A stretch of 64,000 nucleotides of DNA from Cladosporium sp. IMV 00045 (Eukaryota; Ascomycota; Dothideomycetes; Cladosporiales; Cladosporiaceae), in assembly GCA_001931905.2 (NCBI GenBank), contig MSJI02000002.1:1-64000 (forward strand). Direction: 5' to 3'. The notes beneath the pieces are model-generated. The model was given only the letters and a program-made list of their open reading frames with translations. It was not told the origin of the DNA and did no database searches. A program made the position numbers and the translations under genes. Every line of letters starts with the position of its first letter. Positions within the stretch are counted from its first letter, which is position 1. Shown here in pieces: positions 30,816 to 40,592 of the stretch.

Positions 30816-31919
30816 TCACTGCACAGTCAGGTCTCTCGCTTCGCCATAGCCGTTGTAACAAACACCTCTCAGATTCCATTGCGAGTGTCGAGGCTGCATG
30901 TTTCCTGCTTTATCAGTGGCGCGACTGAACACAGCCCTGCCTTCACCTCGCTCAAGCCTCAGCCTTGCTTCCCAGAGCTTCCACGACCACTTGCTCTCTC
31001 CAGGATGAGCGCTCATCTGCGCGTCTACCCAATTCTCACCATCAGATGATACCTCGACTCTGACAACAGGGCCGTCATCGCCGCTTGGCACTGCGTAGCC
31101 TTTGACGACTGCCAGTCCATCAGCGTCGGTCTGAACTGTGCTGCCGTCCGCTGGCACTGCCACCACCGAATTGACGGGCATCTCGATGACAGGCGGCGTG
31201 GATTCCCAATACTTCTTTGCGCTCTCTGAGTCCACAGCTTCTTCGGGTAGTACCTTGTAGTCGAAGTGCATGTAATGATTGCTGCTCATTTCTTTCTGGA
31301 CGGTGATGTGATCCAGCCATTTCACCGCACGAGCACCCGCTAGCCCAGGAGTGACAACACGCACTGGAAATCCATGCTCTACCGTCAGTGGCTCGCCATT
31401 CATCTCCAGTGCCAGAATAACGTCTGCATCCTCTCTCATCGCCCGTGACAGTGGTATTGAAGCGCCGTACCAGTCGTCGTCCTGACAAGGGACTGCGTTA
31501 CATGCAAAAGCGACGTGAGCTGTTTCCGCACCACTTTCGGAAACATCTAGCCCGGCATGAGATAGGACATCGCGGAGTCTTGGACCTTTCCAAGAGCAGT
31601 TCATGACTGCGCCAGCGAACCAGTCCAGACCTTGCACTTCCTTGAGGAGCGTGCGCATTGTATGGCGACGGTTGCCGGCGCACTGTAGAGCGCAGGTGAC
31701 TTCATGTTGTGTAAAGTTGTTCTGAAGATCTACGATAGAAAGCGAGATTGAGTTGGAGACCAAGCCATCTACTTTAACGCGGTGGTTTCTGGCTAAAATG
31801 CTAGGATGCGGACAGTGATTTCGATCGTAAGGCTTCAAGTCTTTGGTCGTGATGAAAGAAGAGATGAGAGACTGGAGATCAGGCTCCCTGTTTAATGGAG
31901 GGCTCGGGAGACCTGGCAT
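30816..31919 (-). CDS. sulfite-oxidase-like molybdenum enzyme
   Basis: Single exon of 367 residues. The Moco domain contains EVTCALQCAGNRRHTM with the Mo-ligand Cys at about 80, then CSWKGPRLRDVL, DDDWYGASIPLSRAM and NGEPLTVEHGFPVRVVTPGL with GARAVKWL. The C-terminal Ig-like dimerisation domain has VRVEVSSDGENWVDAQ and WSWKLWE. There is no cytochrome b5 domain and no mitochondrial presequence, unlike animal sulfite oxidase, so it resembles plant peroxisomal and fungal cytosolic or peroxisomal forms. The C-terminus, DLTVQ, is not a clear PTS1. Expected reaction: sulfite to sulfate. It lies about 6 kb from the DszC-like flavoenzyme, which could release sulfite. Confidence 0.88.
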   Translation of the reverse strand: MPGLPSPPLNREPDLQSLISSFITTKDLKPYDRNHCPHPSILARNHRVKVDGLVSNSISLSIVDLQNNFTQHEVTCALQCAGNRRHTMRTLLKEVQGLDWFAGAVMNCSWKGPRLRDVLSHAGLDVSESGAETAHVAFACNAVPCQDDDWYGASIPLSRAMREDADVILALEMNGEPLTVEHGFPVRVVTPGLAGARAVKWLDHITVQKEMSSNHYMHFDYKVLPEEAVDSESAKKYWESTPPVIEMPVNSVVAVPADGSTVQTDADGLAVVKGYAVPSGDDGPVVRVEVSSDGENWVDAQMSAHPGESKWSWKLWEARLRLERGEGRAVFSRATDKAGNMQPRHSQWNLRGVCYNGYGEARDLTVQ

Positions 31920-32857
31920 CTTCGCGAAGTGGCGAGTGACTCGCTATTGGATTTGTCAGCCGGACTTGTTTGATGAGGCTTTTCCTTTCAGAGATGATCA
32001 AAGTAGAGCCAGTCTTATTTGGCCGTCAATGGCCTCTTGAATATAGATGTTGGTGATGTGGATGGTAGGAAGTAATGCATGTACAGCCAGATGGGTCAAG
32101 CGGAATTGATGCTTGCTGTCGTCATGATAATGTACCTTATTATTCTTCTCGACCCTGAGCGCGCATTATTCACCACTAACGTCCAACAACCATTCAAGCG
32201 ATCAGAGGGAAAGAAGACAGCATTTTATTAATTGGAAATTATTGATTCAAGTCAAGATTGCACAACATCTGCAAAATTCACTTCGGCATGTCGCAACCGC
32301 CCAAACAGAAGCTGTGCCTCACTTCAGCGCCCCGAAAGGCTTCCCGTAGACGATGTGAGCTATGCCTGAATACTGCTCCATCAAGGGAAGAAACTGCCTT
32401 ACGGTAAGATATGGAAAAACAGGAACATGTTCACGTCCCTGCCGCCCAGTAGTCCATGTCTTCGAGCTAGCATGCAGAAACCCCTCCTCCAGTTGCGGGG
32501 TGTTGCAACAACAAGAACATCCTCCTTTCGATACGACATGCAATGCAGCCGGAGCCAAACCCTGACAAAAGCGAATATCACGCGGCATAAAACCAACCGA
32601 GTATGCAGAACGGTAAGCTGTGGTCATCGAATTGGAACACTCAGTCGTTTGCACTTCGTACAGCTCGAGCTCTTCAAGGAAGGAGTTTTTCCGCGTGTCG
32701 GCTGAAATCATGAGCTTTATGAGCTGGCAGCATGGAGTGGGTCACAATGAGCCCTCTCTTCATGTTTTATTTGAGCACGACTACTGCCAGGCCGACGGTT
32801 TCTTGCTACAGCTTTCCGTTCATTGCCAGCGGAGAAAGATAAGCCTTTTTGTTCAGA
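31920..32857. other. divergent region between sulfite-oxidase-like and GH31 genes
   Basis: 938 bp carrying both promoters plus one unrecognised minus-strand frame described separately. AT-rich patches occur around 32215-32260. Confidence 0.45.
32319..32711 (-). CDS. unrecognised 130-residue open frame
   Basis: ATG to stop without introns. It contains a cysteine cluster (GGCSCCCN) and ends VPVFPYLTVRQFLPLMEQYS and then GIAHIVYGKPFGALK. No signal peptide and no known domain. It lies inside the promoter space of two well-defined genes, so it may be chance; it is listed only because it is the longest clean frame in the gap. Confidence 0.2.
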   Translation of the reverse strand: MISADTRKNSFLEELELYEVQTTECSNSMTTAYRSAYSVGFMPRDIRFCQGLAPAALHVVSKGGCSCCCNTPQLEEGFLHASSKTWTTGRQGREHVPVFPYLTVRQFLPLMEQYSGIAHIVYGKPFGALK

Positions 32858-35200
32858 ATGAAGTTCAGAGATGGTGAGCCAGCCCAGTAGATCTTCGCAT
32901 AGCTATTGCTGACACGTCTTCCAGGAATGTGGATGGCAGCAGAGGGGAAGAGACTGGAATACGCTGAAGACATCTGTTCAATCAAGCCCTCAGATGATGG
33001 CAAGAAACTCAGCCTCCTCTGCGCAACATCACACATCAAGTCCAGAGGCGACACTCTCAACAAGCCGACCATAACTATCGTAAGAATCGCTACGGTGATT
33101 GAGCATGGCAGACTACTAACACCAGTCCAGGACCTCGAAGCAGTGTCCGACGGCATCCTATCAGTCGAAAGCACACACTGGCACGGCGCCCTCAACAAAG
33201 GGCCACATTTCGAGCTCTTCCCGGACGGCCAACCGGACTTCGACGCCTCCACAAATGAGACAGAAACAGGCACAACCCTCACAGCCGGCTCTATCGGCGC
33301 CACCGTGACCTCTGCAGCCCACCTATTCGACATTCGCTTCCACAGCACCGAAGGCAATCAGAAACTCACATCGCTCCTCAACCGCAGCGTGGGATTCGCC
33401 TACTCCCCCGCGCCCAGCTCACCGATGCAGATGGCCGACATGCGCGATCTGAAGCACTACATGCTCACGCAGACAACTTTGGGGGTGGGCGAGCAAGTCT
33501 TCGGCTTGGGAGAGAGGTTTGGAGCGCTGAACAAGGTCGGCCAGCAAGTTGATCTTTGGAATGCGGATGGTGGGACGTCCAGCGAGCAGGCTTATAAGAA
33601 CGTTTCGTTCTGGTTGAGTAACAAGGGGTATGGTGTCTTCATTGACACTGCCGAGAGACTCGAGCTCGAAGTTGGAAGCGAGCGCAGCTGTAGAGTGCAG
33701 ACGAGTGTTGAAGGGCAGCGCCTTAAATGGTTCATCATTTACGGTCCGACGCCGAAAGAGATTCTCACTCGCTACACGCTGCTCACAGGTCGTGCTAATC
33801 AGGTTCCCGCGTGGAGTTTTGGTCTCTGGCTCAGCACGTCCTTCACGACTGAATACGACGAGGAAACCGTCAACAGCTTCCTCACCGGCATGCAAGAGCG
33901 AGACATCCCACTGCAAGTCTTCCACTACGACTGCTTCTGGATGCGCGGCTTCCAATGGTGTGACTTCGAATTCGATTCCTCGCGCTTCCCAGACCCCCAA
34001 GGGCAGATCACGCGCCTGAAAGAGAGCGGCACCATCAGCAAAGTCTGCGTCTGGATCAACTCCTACCTGGGTCAAGCCTCTCCGGTTTTCAAAGAAGCCG
34101 CGGACGCAGGATATCTGCTCAAGCGCAAAGACGGCTCTGTCTGGCAATGGGACCTGTGGCAAGCGGGGATGGGGATCGTCGACTTCACGAACCCAGAAGC
34201 GTGCAAGTGGTTCGTCGAAAAGTTAAACAAACTCTTCGACACGGGTGTGGACGCGATCAAGACTGATTTCGGCGAACGCATCCCCTCCAAAGATGTGCAA
34301 TGGTACGACGCCTCGGTCGACCCCGCCAAGATGCACAACTACTACACCATCCTCTTCAACAAACTCGTCTACGAGGCCCTGCAGACCCGCTACGGCACCG
34401 ACCAAGCAGTCCTCTTCGCCCGCTCCGCAGCCGCAGGAGGCCAACGCTTCCCTGTCCACTGGGGCGGCGACTGCGAGAGCACCTTCGAAGCGATGGCGGA
34501 GTCTCTGCGCGGCGGTCTCTCTCTAGGCATGTGCGGCTTCTCGTTCTGGAGCGTCGACATCGGCGGGTTCGAAGGCTACCCCGACGCGACGATCTACAAG
34601 CGCTGGGTTCAGTTCGGCCTGCTGTGCTCGCACTCGCGCCTGCACGGGAGCAATTCGTACCGCGTGCCGTGGCTGATTGACGACGACGACACGTCGGAGC
34701 AAGGCTGCAGCGCGGTGCTGCGCAAGTTCGCGCAGCTGAAGTGCCGCCTCATGCCGTATTTGTACAGCGAGGCGATGCGGGCTGTGAAGAACGGGTGGCC
34801 GACGAGCGTGCGCGCCATGGCGTTGGAGTTTCCGGATGATCGCACGGCTTGGACTTGTGATGCGCAGTTCATGCTTGGGAAGGACATTCTGGTAGCGCCG
34901 GTGTTTGATGAGGAGGGGGATGTGGAGTTTTACCTGCCTGAGGGCGCCTGGACGAGCTTCTGGGACGATGAGGTGATCCAGGGGCCGAGATGGATTAAGC
35001 AGAGGCATGATTTTACGACGTTGCCGATGTATGTTCGTGAAGGAGCGGTGTTGGTTCTTGGTTTGGAAGGGGAGAAGAGGACGAGTTATGATTGGATGGA
35101 CCCAGAGAACAGGGTTGTCAAGCGTTATGGAGAGTCCGCAGAGGGTAGCTTTGAGCTGTTTGATGGGGAGGGTGGCCATTCTGAGGCTGTGTCGGAGTGA
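32858..35200 (+). CDS. GH31 glycosidase, alpha-xylosidase (YicI)-like
   Basis: A 16-nt first exon (32858-32873) is joined across a 51-nt intron to 32925-35200, giving 763 residues starting MKFRDGMWM, the family's usual start. Blocks: N-terminal beta domain with FGLGERFGALNKVGQQVDLW; barrel motifs YDCFWMRGFQWCDFEFDSSR and DAIKTDFGERIP (catalytic nucleophile Asp); WGGDCESTFEAMAESLRGGL (acid/base Asp); and WSVDIGGFEG and CSHSRLHGSNSYR. The last part is a C-terminal beta domain. The pattern matches bacterial-type alpha-xylosidases that trim alpha-xylosyl units, as from xyloglucan fragments. No signal peptide, so intracellular. The extra 5' exon is supported because without it the protein lacks MKF-DG. 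Confidence 0.9.
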
Positions 35201-35404
35201 TGGTGTGCTGACGTTCAGAGTGATCGATGGTAACCTGCAGCCGATGGTGATCATGAAGGCGGCGTCCTCTGAATAGCCTTCCTTGGAACGAGTCAATGAG
35301 AAGAACTTCAATTGCATTGCTTCTTGTATAGCGTAAGCAGATGCCATGTCGCCATGCAAGACAAAATTATAAGGGTATCGTAACCAAACACTTCTGCCGC
35401 ACCT

Positions 35405-36431
35405 TCAGTTGAAAACGCTGCCGGTGCCCCATCCACTGCCTGTCATCCCCGGGCTCGCCCTTCCCTTTTGGTACAGCCACTTGCTGTTCAATCCCACGCT
35501 TGCCCTTCCACTTTTCACACTAGGGCTACCAAAACCATCGAAGTCACCGCCCAGCGGGCTACCGCGAGAGGATCCCAGGCTTCCCCGTCTGCCCAGCTCA
35601 GAGTTGCTCAAAACCTTGTCCTTCAGAGGGGATGCGGAGAATGGGCTGCCAGAGCCAGATCCTCGGCGTGCGCTTCCGAACGGAGACACCACGCTGCTAT
35701 CGAGCGGACTACCGCGGCCAGAGAGGGGCGAGGCACGCGCTTGGACACGCATGGAATCGGCGAAGCTGCCTGCGGAGCCGACAGAAGAGCGAGGAGTAGC
35801 GCTACGAGAGTAGCGTGGAGGTGTGACATATTGTGCTTGCTCTTGAGGGGTTGCCGGACGGCTCATCGGGGGCAGACCAAAGGCGTGGCGTTGTTGGTCG
35901 GTGAGGGGAATGTCTTCGCATGCGTCTGGGCGGCAGAGGAGAGGATAGCTTGTGATGAGAATGTTGGCCAAAAGGCCGAGCCAGACTGTGTAGAAGGTGT
36001 AGTTGAGGTAATGCGTGTTGCGGATCGCCTGAATGGGAATACTGAGCAGTAATTAGCTTGAGGAATGATATGATTGAGAAAGAAGTGGAGACATACGAGG
36101 AGATGTATGGTTTGGCGAAGAAAGAGAGGATGATGATGGCAATGTTCAAGACGACAATGCGCGCGTCGGCAGGATTGAAGCAGCTGGCATTCTGGCGGCG
36201 CACAATCTCGTCCATGCGAGGATGCTGCCATCTGCCCGGCGTGGAGACTGCAGGCGAAGCATTGTGGGCAGCAGAGGGTGTTGCCGGACCCTTTTGTGGT
36301 GTCAATGAGGAGATTGGGTGGACTACGGCATTCTTGGCCTTGGTCGCCGGCGACTGAGATTGATTTTGAGAGGATGTCGAGCGAGACAGGGAGTTGTTCG
36401 AGGTCGATTGCACCAGCGAGGTGGAAGACAT
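35405..36431 (-). CDS. POM34: nuclear pore membrane protein Pom34
   Basis: Exons 36431-36097 and 36041-35405, with a 55-nt intron, give 323 residues. Two transmembrane helices are visible: ARIVVLNIAIIILSFFAKPY (about 90-110), and after the splice HYLNYTFYTVWLGLLANILI (about 122-143). Both ends are disordered: an Ser/Gln/Thr-rich N-terminus, and a C-terminus with many RxSPLGxGSP-like repeats (GRGSPLDSS, RRGSGSGSPF, SRGSPLGGD). Two helices in this layout with NPADARIVVLN ahead of the first match fungal Pom34, which anchors the nuclear pore in the pore membrane with Pom152 and Ndc1. The start at 36431 is preferred over an upstream in-frame one because the upstream segment is UTR-like. Confidence 0.82.
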
Positions 36432-36903
36432 GCTGCTGGGTATGTGAGAGTTGATTGGTGATTGCTGTGTCGGGTCGCGGTCGGTTGGATGTTTCGAGTC
36501 GCTTGCTGTGTTGTTAGTATAGTTAGTATGAAACAGTCTCGACGACAATTGCTCAGCACATTGCAGTGAAGACTACTGAATGTCGGTGAGAGCGGGACTG
36601 GAGTGATCACTGTGTACAGGACTTGAACTTCGAAGTTGTTGCTATGCCGCCAGCAAGCCAATCGCATCGCGCTAGCCATTCGCCCTGCAGACTTGACAGA
36701 GCTTCGATCTAAGGCCTCGGGATGAGCCATGTTCCGCCCCCACATCCGCTCTCCGTCCGCTCCCGTTCTTACTGGACCCCACTGACGTCGCTAAGTTGTG
36801 TCAATCAAGCTGGAGCTCTCTCACCACAGCTTTGCTCATTCACAAGCTCACGTGCTATTTCGGTATAAACACCCCCTTGGACAGGACAAAGTCTTTCAGG
36901 ACC
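36432..36903. promoter_or_regulatory. divergent promoter between POM34 and the AMP-binding protein gene
   Basis: 472 bp between opposite start codons. A TATA-like gtataaac (about 36861-36868) lies about 40 nt upstream of the plus-strand ATG. No other motif assigned. Confidence 0.45.
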
Positions 36904-38666
36904 ATGCCCGTCCTTCTGGAGACCCTCGATCAGAAGATCGCCGCTACCCTCTCCGACTGGAATCTCTACACCACCCTCATCGTCGTCTCCATCTTCACTT
37001 TCCTCGCTTACCCTATCATTTTCCCTACCGAACCCGACACCCATCCTCTTCTTCTCGCTCGACAGGCCTCAGCAGCTCCCGTGCGAAACAAAAATGAGTC
37101 TTCCGTATACCGCAGCCCGGAGATTCCTCACGGATACCCGCTCAAGACCGGCTTGAACGTCAAGCAGCCTGATGAGCCACGATGGAAGACCGGAAAAGAC
37201 GGCGACTTGAGGGATGTCTGGAGAGAAGTGTTGAATGGCGGCCAGGCTGGCTCAGATGGAAAGGAAATCCCTCAAGGCTCGATCATGAGCGTCTTTGGCA
37301 AGAAAGAGGTTGAAGAGCATGATCTCAAGGAGCTGAGCAAACAGATCAATGTCATCGGTAAATTCTGGAAGGACACTGGAGACGGCAAGGTGGCCGTCTA
37401 TCTGCCGAACAACATCGAATATCTTGTGTCTATCTTTGGTGAGTGATCCGGTATTAGACACCTCGGAAACTCTATTAACACCTCCCAGCCTGCGCCTTCT
37501 ACGGTCTGACACCCATCCTCCTCCCGCACGATCTGCCCAATGAAAAGGTCTACGAGCTTCTCAATCTCGTCGGGGCTGACACCTTGGTCTGCGAGGCTGG
37601 CACTCTGCCCGTAGACAATGTCGCTCGCGAGTGCAAGAACTTGCGTGTTCTCACCTCTGTCGTCCACAAGCCAAACCGCCACATGGACTGGACTGGAGTG
37701 CCGGACTCTGCTCAAAGCCGCCTCAGCATTAGTGTTTGGAACGACATTCTAGAGGACGCTTCTAAGTCTGCCACCTCTGCTCTGCCTACAAACGACACTG
37801 TTGAGAAGCCCAGCAACGTGATCACCATCTGGCAACCGGCCGATCTCTCCGCCAAGCCCATAGTTACAACTTTCACGCAGTCAAACATCGTCTCCGCCGT
37901 GGCCGCCCTGATCACCTCTCTCCCTCTCCGCCAGCGCATCAACGCCGCCGACCTGGTCCTCCCGGCCGACAGCTTCAACCGCTCGTACGGCTTATGCTGG
38001 ACACTCGCCGCACTCTTCACCCACGCCTCCCTCGCAATCAGCAGCGTCGCCGGACCCAAAGCACCCCTCGCCGCGGCCACCCGCTCCATCTCCCCGACCA
38101 TCATAATCGCCTCCTCGGAAACAATGTCCTCCCTGCACGCCGAAACCACCGCAAAGATAACCTCCCCCATGCACAAACTCGGCCTGTACACGCAATCCCA
38201 AACCCTCTCGAGCGGCCGCATGCCGACCCCCTCCTTCTTCCTCCCATCCTCCACCTCCACCAGCAACTCCCCCGGCAAACTCCGCCTGATCCTCACCTCC
38301 GACCGCTTCGGCTCAGGCTCCCCGCCACTCAGCTCAGCCATGCTCTCCGACCTGCGAATCTTCACGCGCGCCCGCGTCGTCTACGCCCTCACAGCACCCG
38401 CGGTCGCAGGCGCTATTAGCCAGACGCACGTTTTCGACTACCGCAAGGAGGAGAGCGAACATGGCGGCGAGCAACACAGCCGCTTTGGCGCGCCGCTTAG
38501 CAGTGTGGAAGTCAAACTTGTCGGTGGCTCGGATGCGGAAGTTGGGAAGAGCGAGCCGGTTGGTGAGTTGGTCGTTTCTGGCCCGGCGGTTGCGGGGAGT
38601 GGGGAATGGAAGAGTGGACGGACGGTGAGGATTGGTGAGGATGGGTGTTTGGGGTATGTTTCTTGA
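36904..38666 (+). CDS. membrane-anchored, degenerate AMP-binding (ANL superfamily) protein
   Basis: Exons 36904-37438 and 37489-38666, with a 50-nt intron, give 570 residues. An N-terminal membrane helix (LYTTLIVVSIFTFLAYPIIF, about 19-38) precedes an acyl-CoA-synthetase-like fold: KVAVYLPNNIEYLVSIFGAC with AFYGLTPILLP, and late on RFGAPLSSVEVKLVGG and EPVGELVVSGPAVAG. The P-loop signature of adenylating enzymes (YTSGTTG-type) is not found where expected; that position reads TIWQPADLSAKPIVTTFTQS. The C-terminal Lys-bearing subdomain is also missing. It therefore probably does not activate carboxylates and may bind or scaffold lipids at the ER. Function unknown. A further tiny exon after GTATGT at the 3' end cannot be excluded. 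Confidence 0.72.
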
Positions 38667-39377
38667 TAGATGATTTGGGATGGTGGGGAAGTGGACGCGT
38701 GATGTGCAAGTTATTTCCCCTTTCGTTGGGTAGGGTATCGGCATATGCACGGTATTGGAGCCGGAGACCAATGACCTATCCACCTTTACCTAGCCTCAGC
38801 GTGGATGAAGCGTATGTCCGTGATGGTCGATGTTATATCAGAGAATCTAAGAAAAAGTTTCCTTCCGGTTCTAAATGTTTTTGTCAGTAGAGGCAGCTTG
38901 CATGCATGGCAGCGAAGCCACGAAGCTATGAATGCACGGGATTCGCAAAGGAAGAGATATTGTAACAAGTAGAACAAGCAATAAAAGAACATGATTGAAC
39001 ATAAGAACTTAAGACATGTCTCACACGGAGACGCTTTCGCTATCTCTCCCTCTCCGAAGCAGTTCCCCTCTCCTGGGGCCTGGCTTTCAAAATTCTTAAA
39101 AATCGGTCTTTTTGAGTGTACACGCGAGGAAGAAGGTGGTTGTGATGCTGAAGTGGTAGAGTGCAGACTGTACAGTTAGTTGGTGATGTTTTGTGGCGTT
39201 GGCCCAGTCATGTCCGGGAGTATGCCTCCTCTTCCTCCTCCCGAAGCGGCAGATGGGATTGTGCCTTGCAATTGCGGGAACAGGTTCTGTTTCGCGCGGC
39301 AAATTGAACAAGCCGCGGCGCCAGAGCACGACGTGTGGACTCTTCGCTCGCCCGTACATGTCGTGGCAAAAGAGACT
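38667..39377. other. intergenic region, convergent 3' flanks
   Basis: 711 bp between two convergent genes. No recognised coding or RNA feature. Confidence 0.5.
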
Positions 39378-40592
39378 TCATCCAGGTCGCCACCCAACTG
39401 GATTGGGTCGATTCGAGCCCTCGGCATCGTCCAACGCCGCGCGCTTCGAGCCCATCTTCTGGCCCTTCTCCTCGGCCTGCGCAAACATTCGCATCGTGTG
39501 CTCCCAGATCTTCGGCCCTAGATCGATCTCCCTGTACTGGCCAAGCACACGCTCGTCGCCCGCAGGCTTCGAATCCCAATCGAGCAAGTAAGCACCCGAA
39601 CCCTTGACGTTGTCGCTGCCATCCATGACGTCCAGTCGGGCTTCGACGGGGATACCAGGCATGTCGCTATCGCCTCGACAGGAAGTGCCCTGCCAGCGCT
39701 TGGAAGGGTAGCACATGCTGGTGAGTTGGAAGAAGTGACGTTCGCCGCTCTCTTGCACGTTAAGGATCCAGGGTGTCATGACGGCGTACATGACTTTGAC
39801 GGCGAGTCGGATTGGACCGTTGAGTTGGTTCGCGATGCCGGTTTTGACGGTGCCAGGGTAGGAATGCATGAAGCTGGTGCCGTGGTATCGTTTGGAGAAT
39901 TCCTCCATCATGAAGTCGGTCATGACGGTGCAATGGGCTAGAGCGGCGTGGAGGGTGAAGTTGTGGCGTAAGTCGAGATCTTCGACGCGGACTTCGCCTT
40001 CGGAGCCGGCGGCGAGGACGCTGTTGACTCGGCTGAGTTGGCCGGCGTCGGAGGCGGCGGTGAGATTGGGCATGAGCTGGACGACGAAACGCATGCGGGC
40101 GTAGTAGTTGACGGCCATTTTCTTATCGAGGCCTTCGTCAGTCTCCGTTCGGCCTCGTAATGTCATGTAGCCGGCGGTGAGGAAGAGAGCGTTGATCAGC
40201 GGTTCTCTGATGCGCAAGTCCGCGCAGACTTGGTCGACATGGCGAATAAGAGAAATGTCTTTCTGGATGAAAATGGCTTTGCCATCCGGATTGATTCTTT
40301 TCAGTTCGCCGATGATGCGATTGGCTTCATGTTCTCGCCTGCACAAGTGTCGTCAGTATACTGAACGCGCCTGTCGCCACTCACCTGACAAGATGGATGC
40401 AACTTGGAATTAATATCTACGATGAAAGACGTACCGTCCAAGGATATAGATTCGAGGTCTCACGGTGCGCTTGAAGACTTCCTTCGCGGTAGACTCGCCA
40501 ATACCACCGGTGCCACCGACGAAGACGGCGACGAAGTCCTTGATGCGGTCGCCTTGCGCGTTGCTAGCGCGGATGGATTCGCTCGAGACCAT
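39378..40592 (-). CDS. SDR-fold (NAD(P)-binding) protein lacking the YxxxK pair
   Basis: Exons 40592-40435 and 40338-39378, with a 96-nt intron, give 372 residues. The dinucleotide motif VGGTGGIGESTAKE and FLTAGYMTLRGRTETDEGLD (the NAG-like position) are present. A Ser occurs in SRVNSVLAAGSEG, but the region expected to hold YxxxK reads LHAALAHCTVMTDFMMEEFS, with no Tyr/Lys pair. The rest keeps the Rossmann layout (MHSYPGTVKTGIANQL). The protein probably binds a nucleotide, but catalysis by the usual SDR mechanism is doubtful. Relatives of this type are fungal proteins of unknown role. The ATG at 40592 is chosen; an upstream extension lacks ATG. Confidence 0.75.

Noticed and set aside
34523..35359. 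278-codon minus-strand frame opposite the GH31 gene
   Set aside because: Antisense shadow of a well-conserved catalytic domain, with no recognisable motif of its own.
37712..38365. 217-codon minus-strand frame opposite the AMP-binding gene
   Set aside because: Low-complexity mirror of the coding strand; no start context or domain.
38655..38780. Extra 3' exon for the AMP-binding gene after GTATGT at 38653
   Set aside because: A spliced extension of about 12 residues is possible but resembles nothing in the family; the stop at 38666 was kept.
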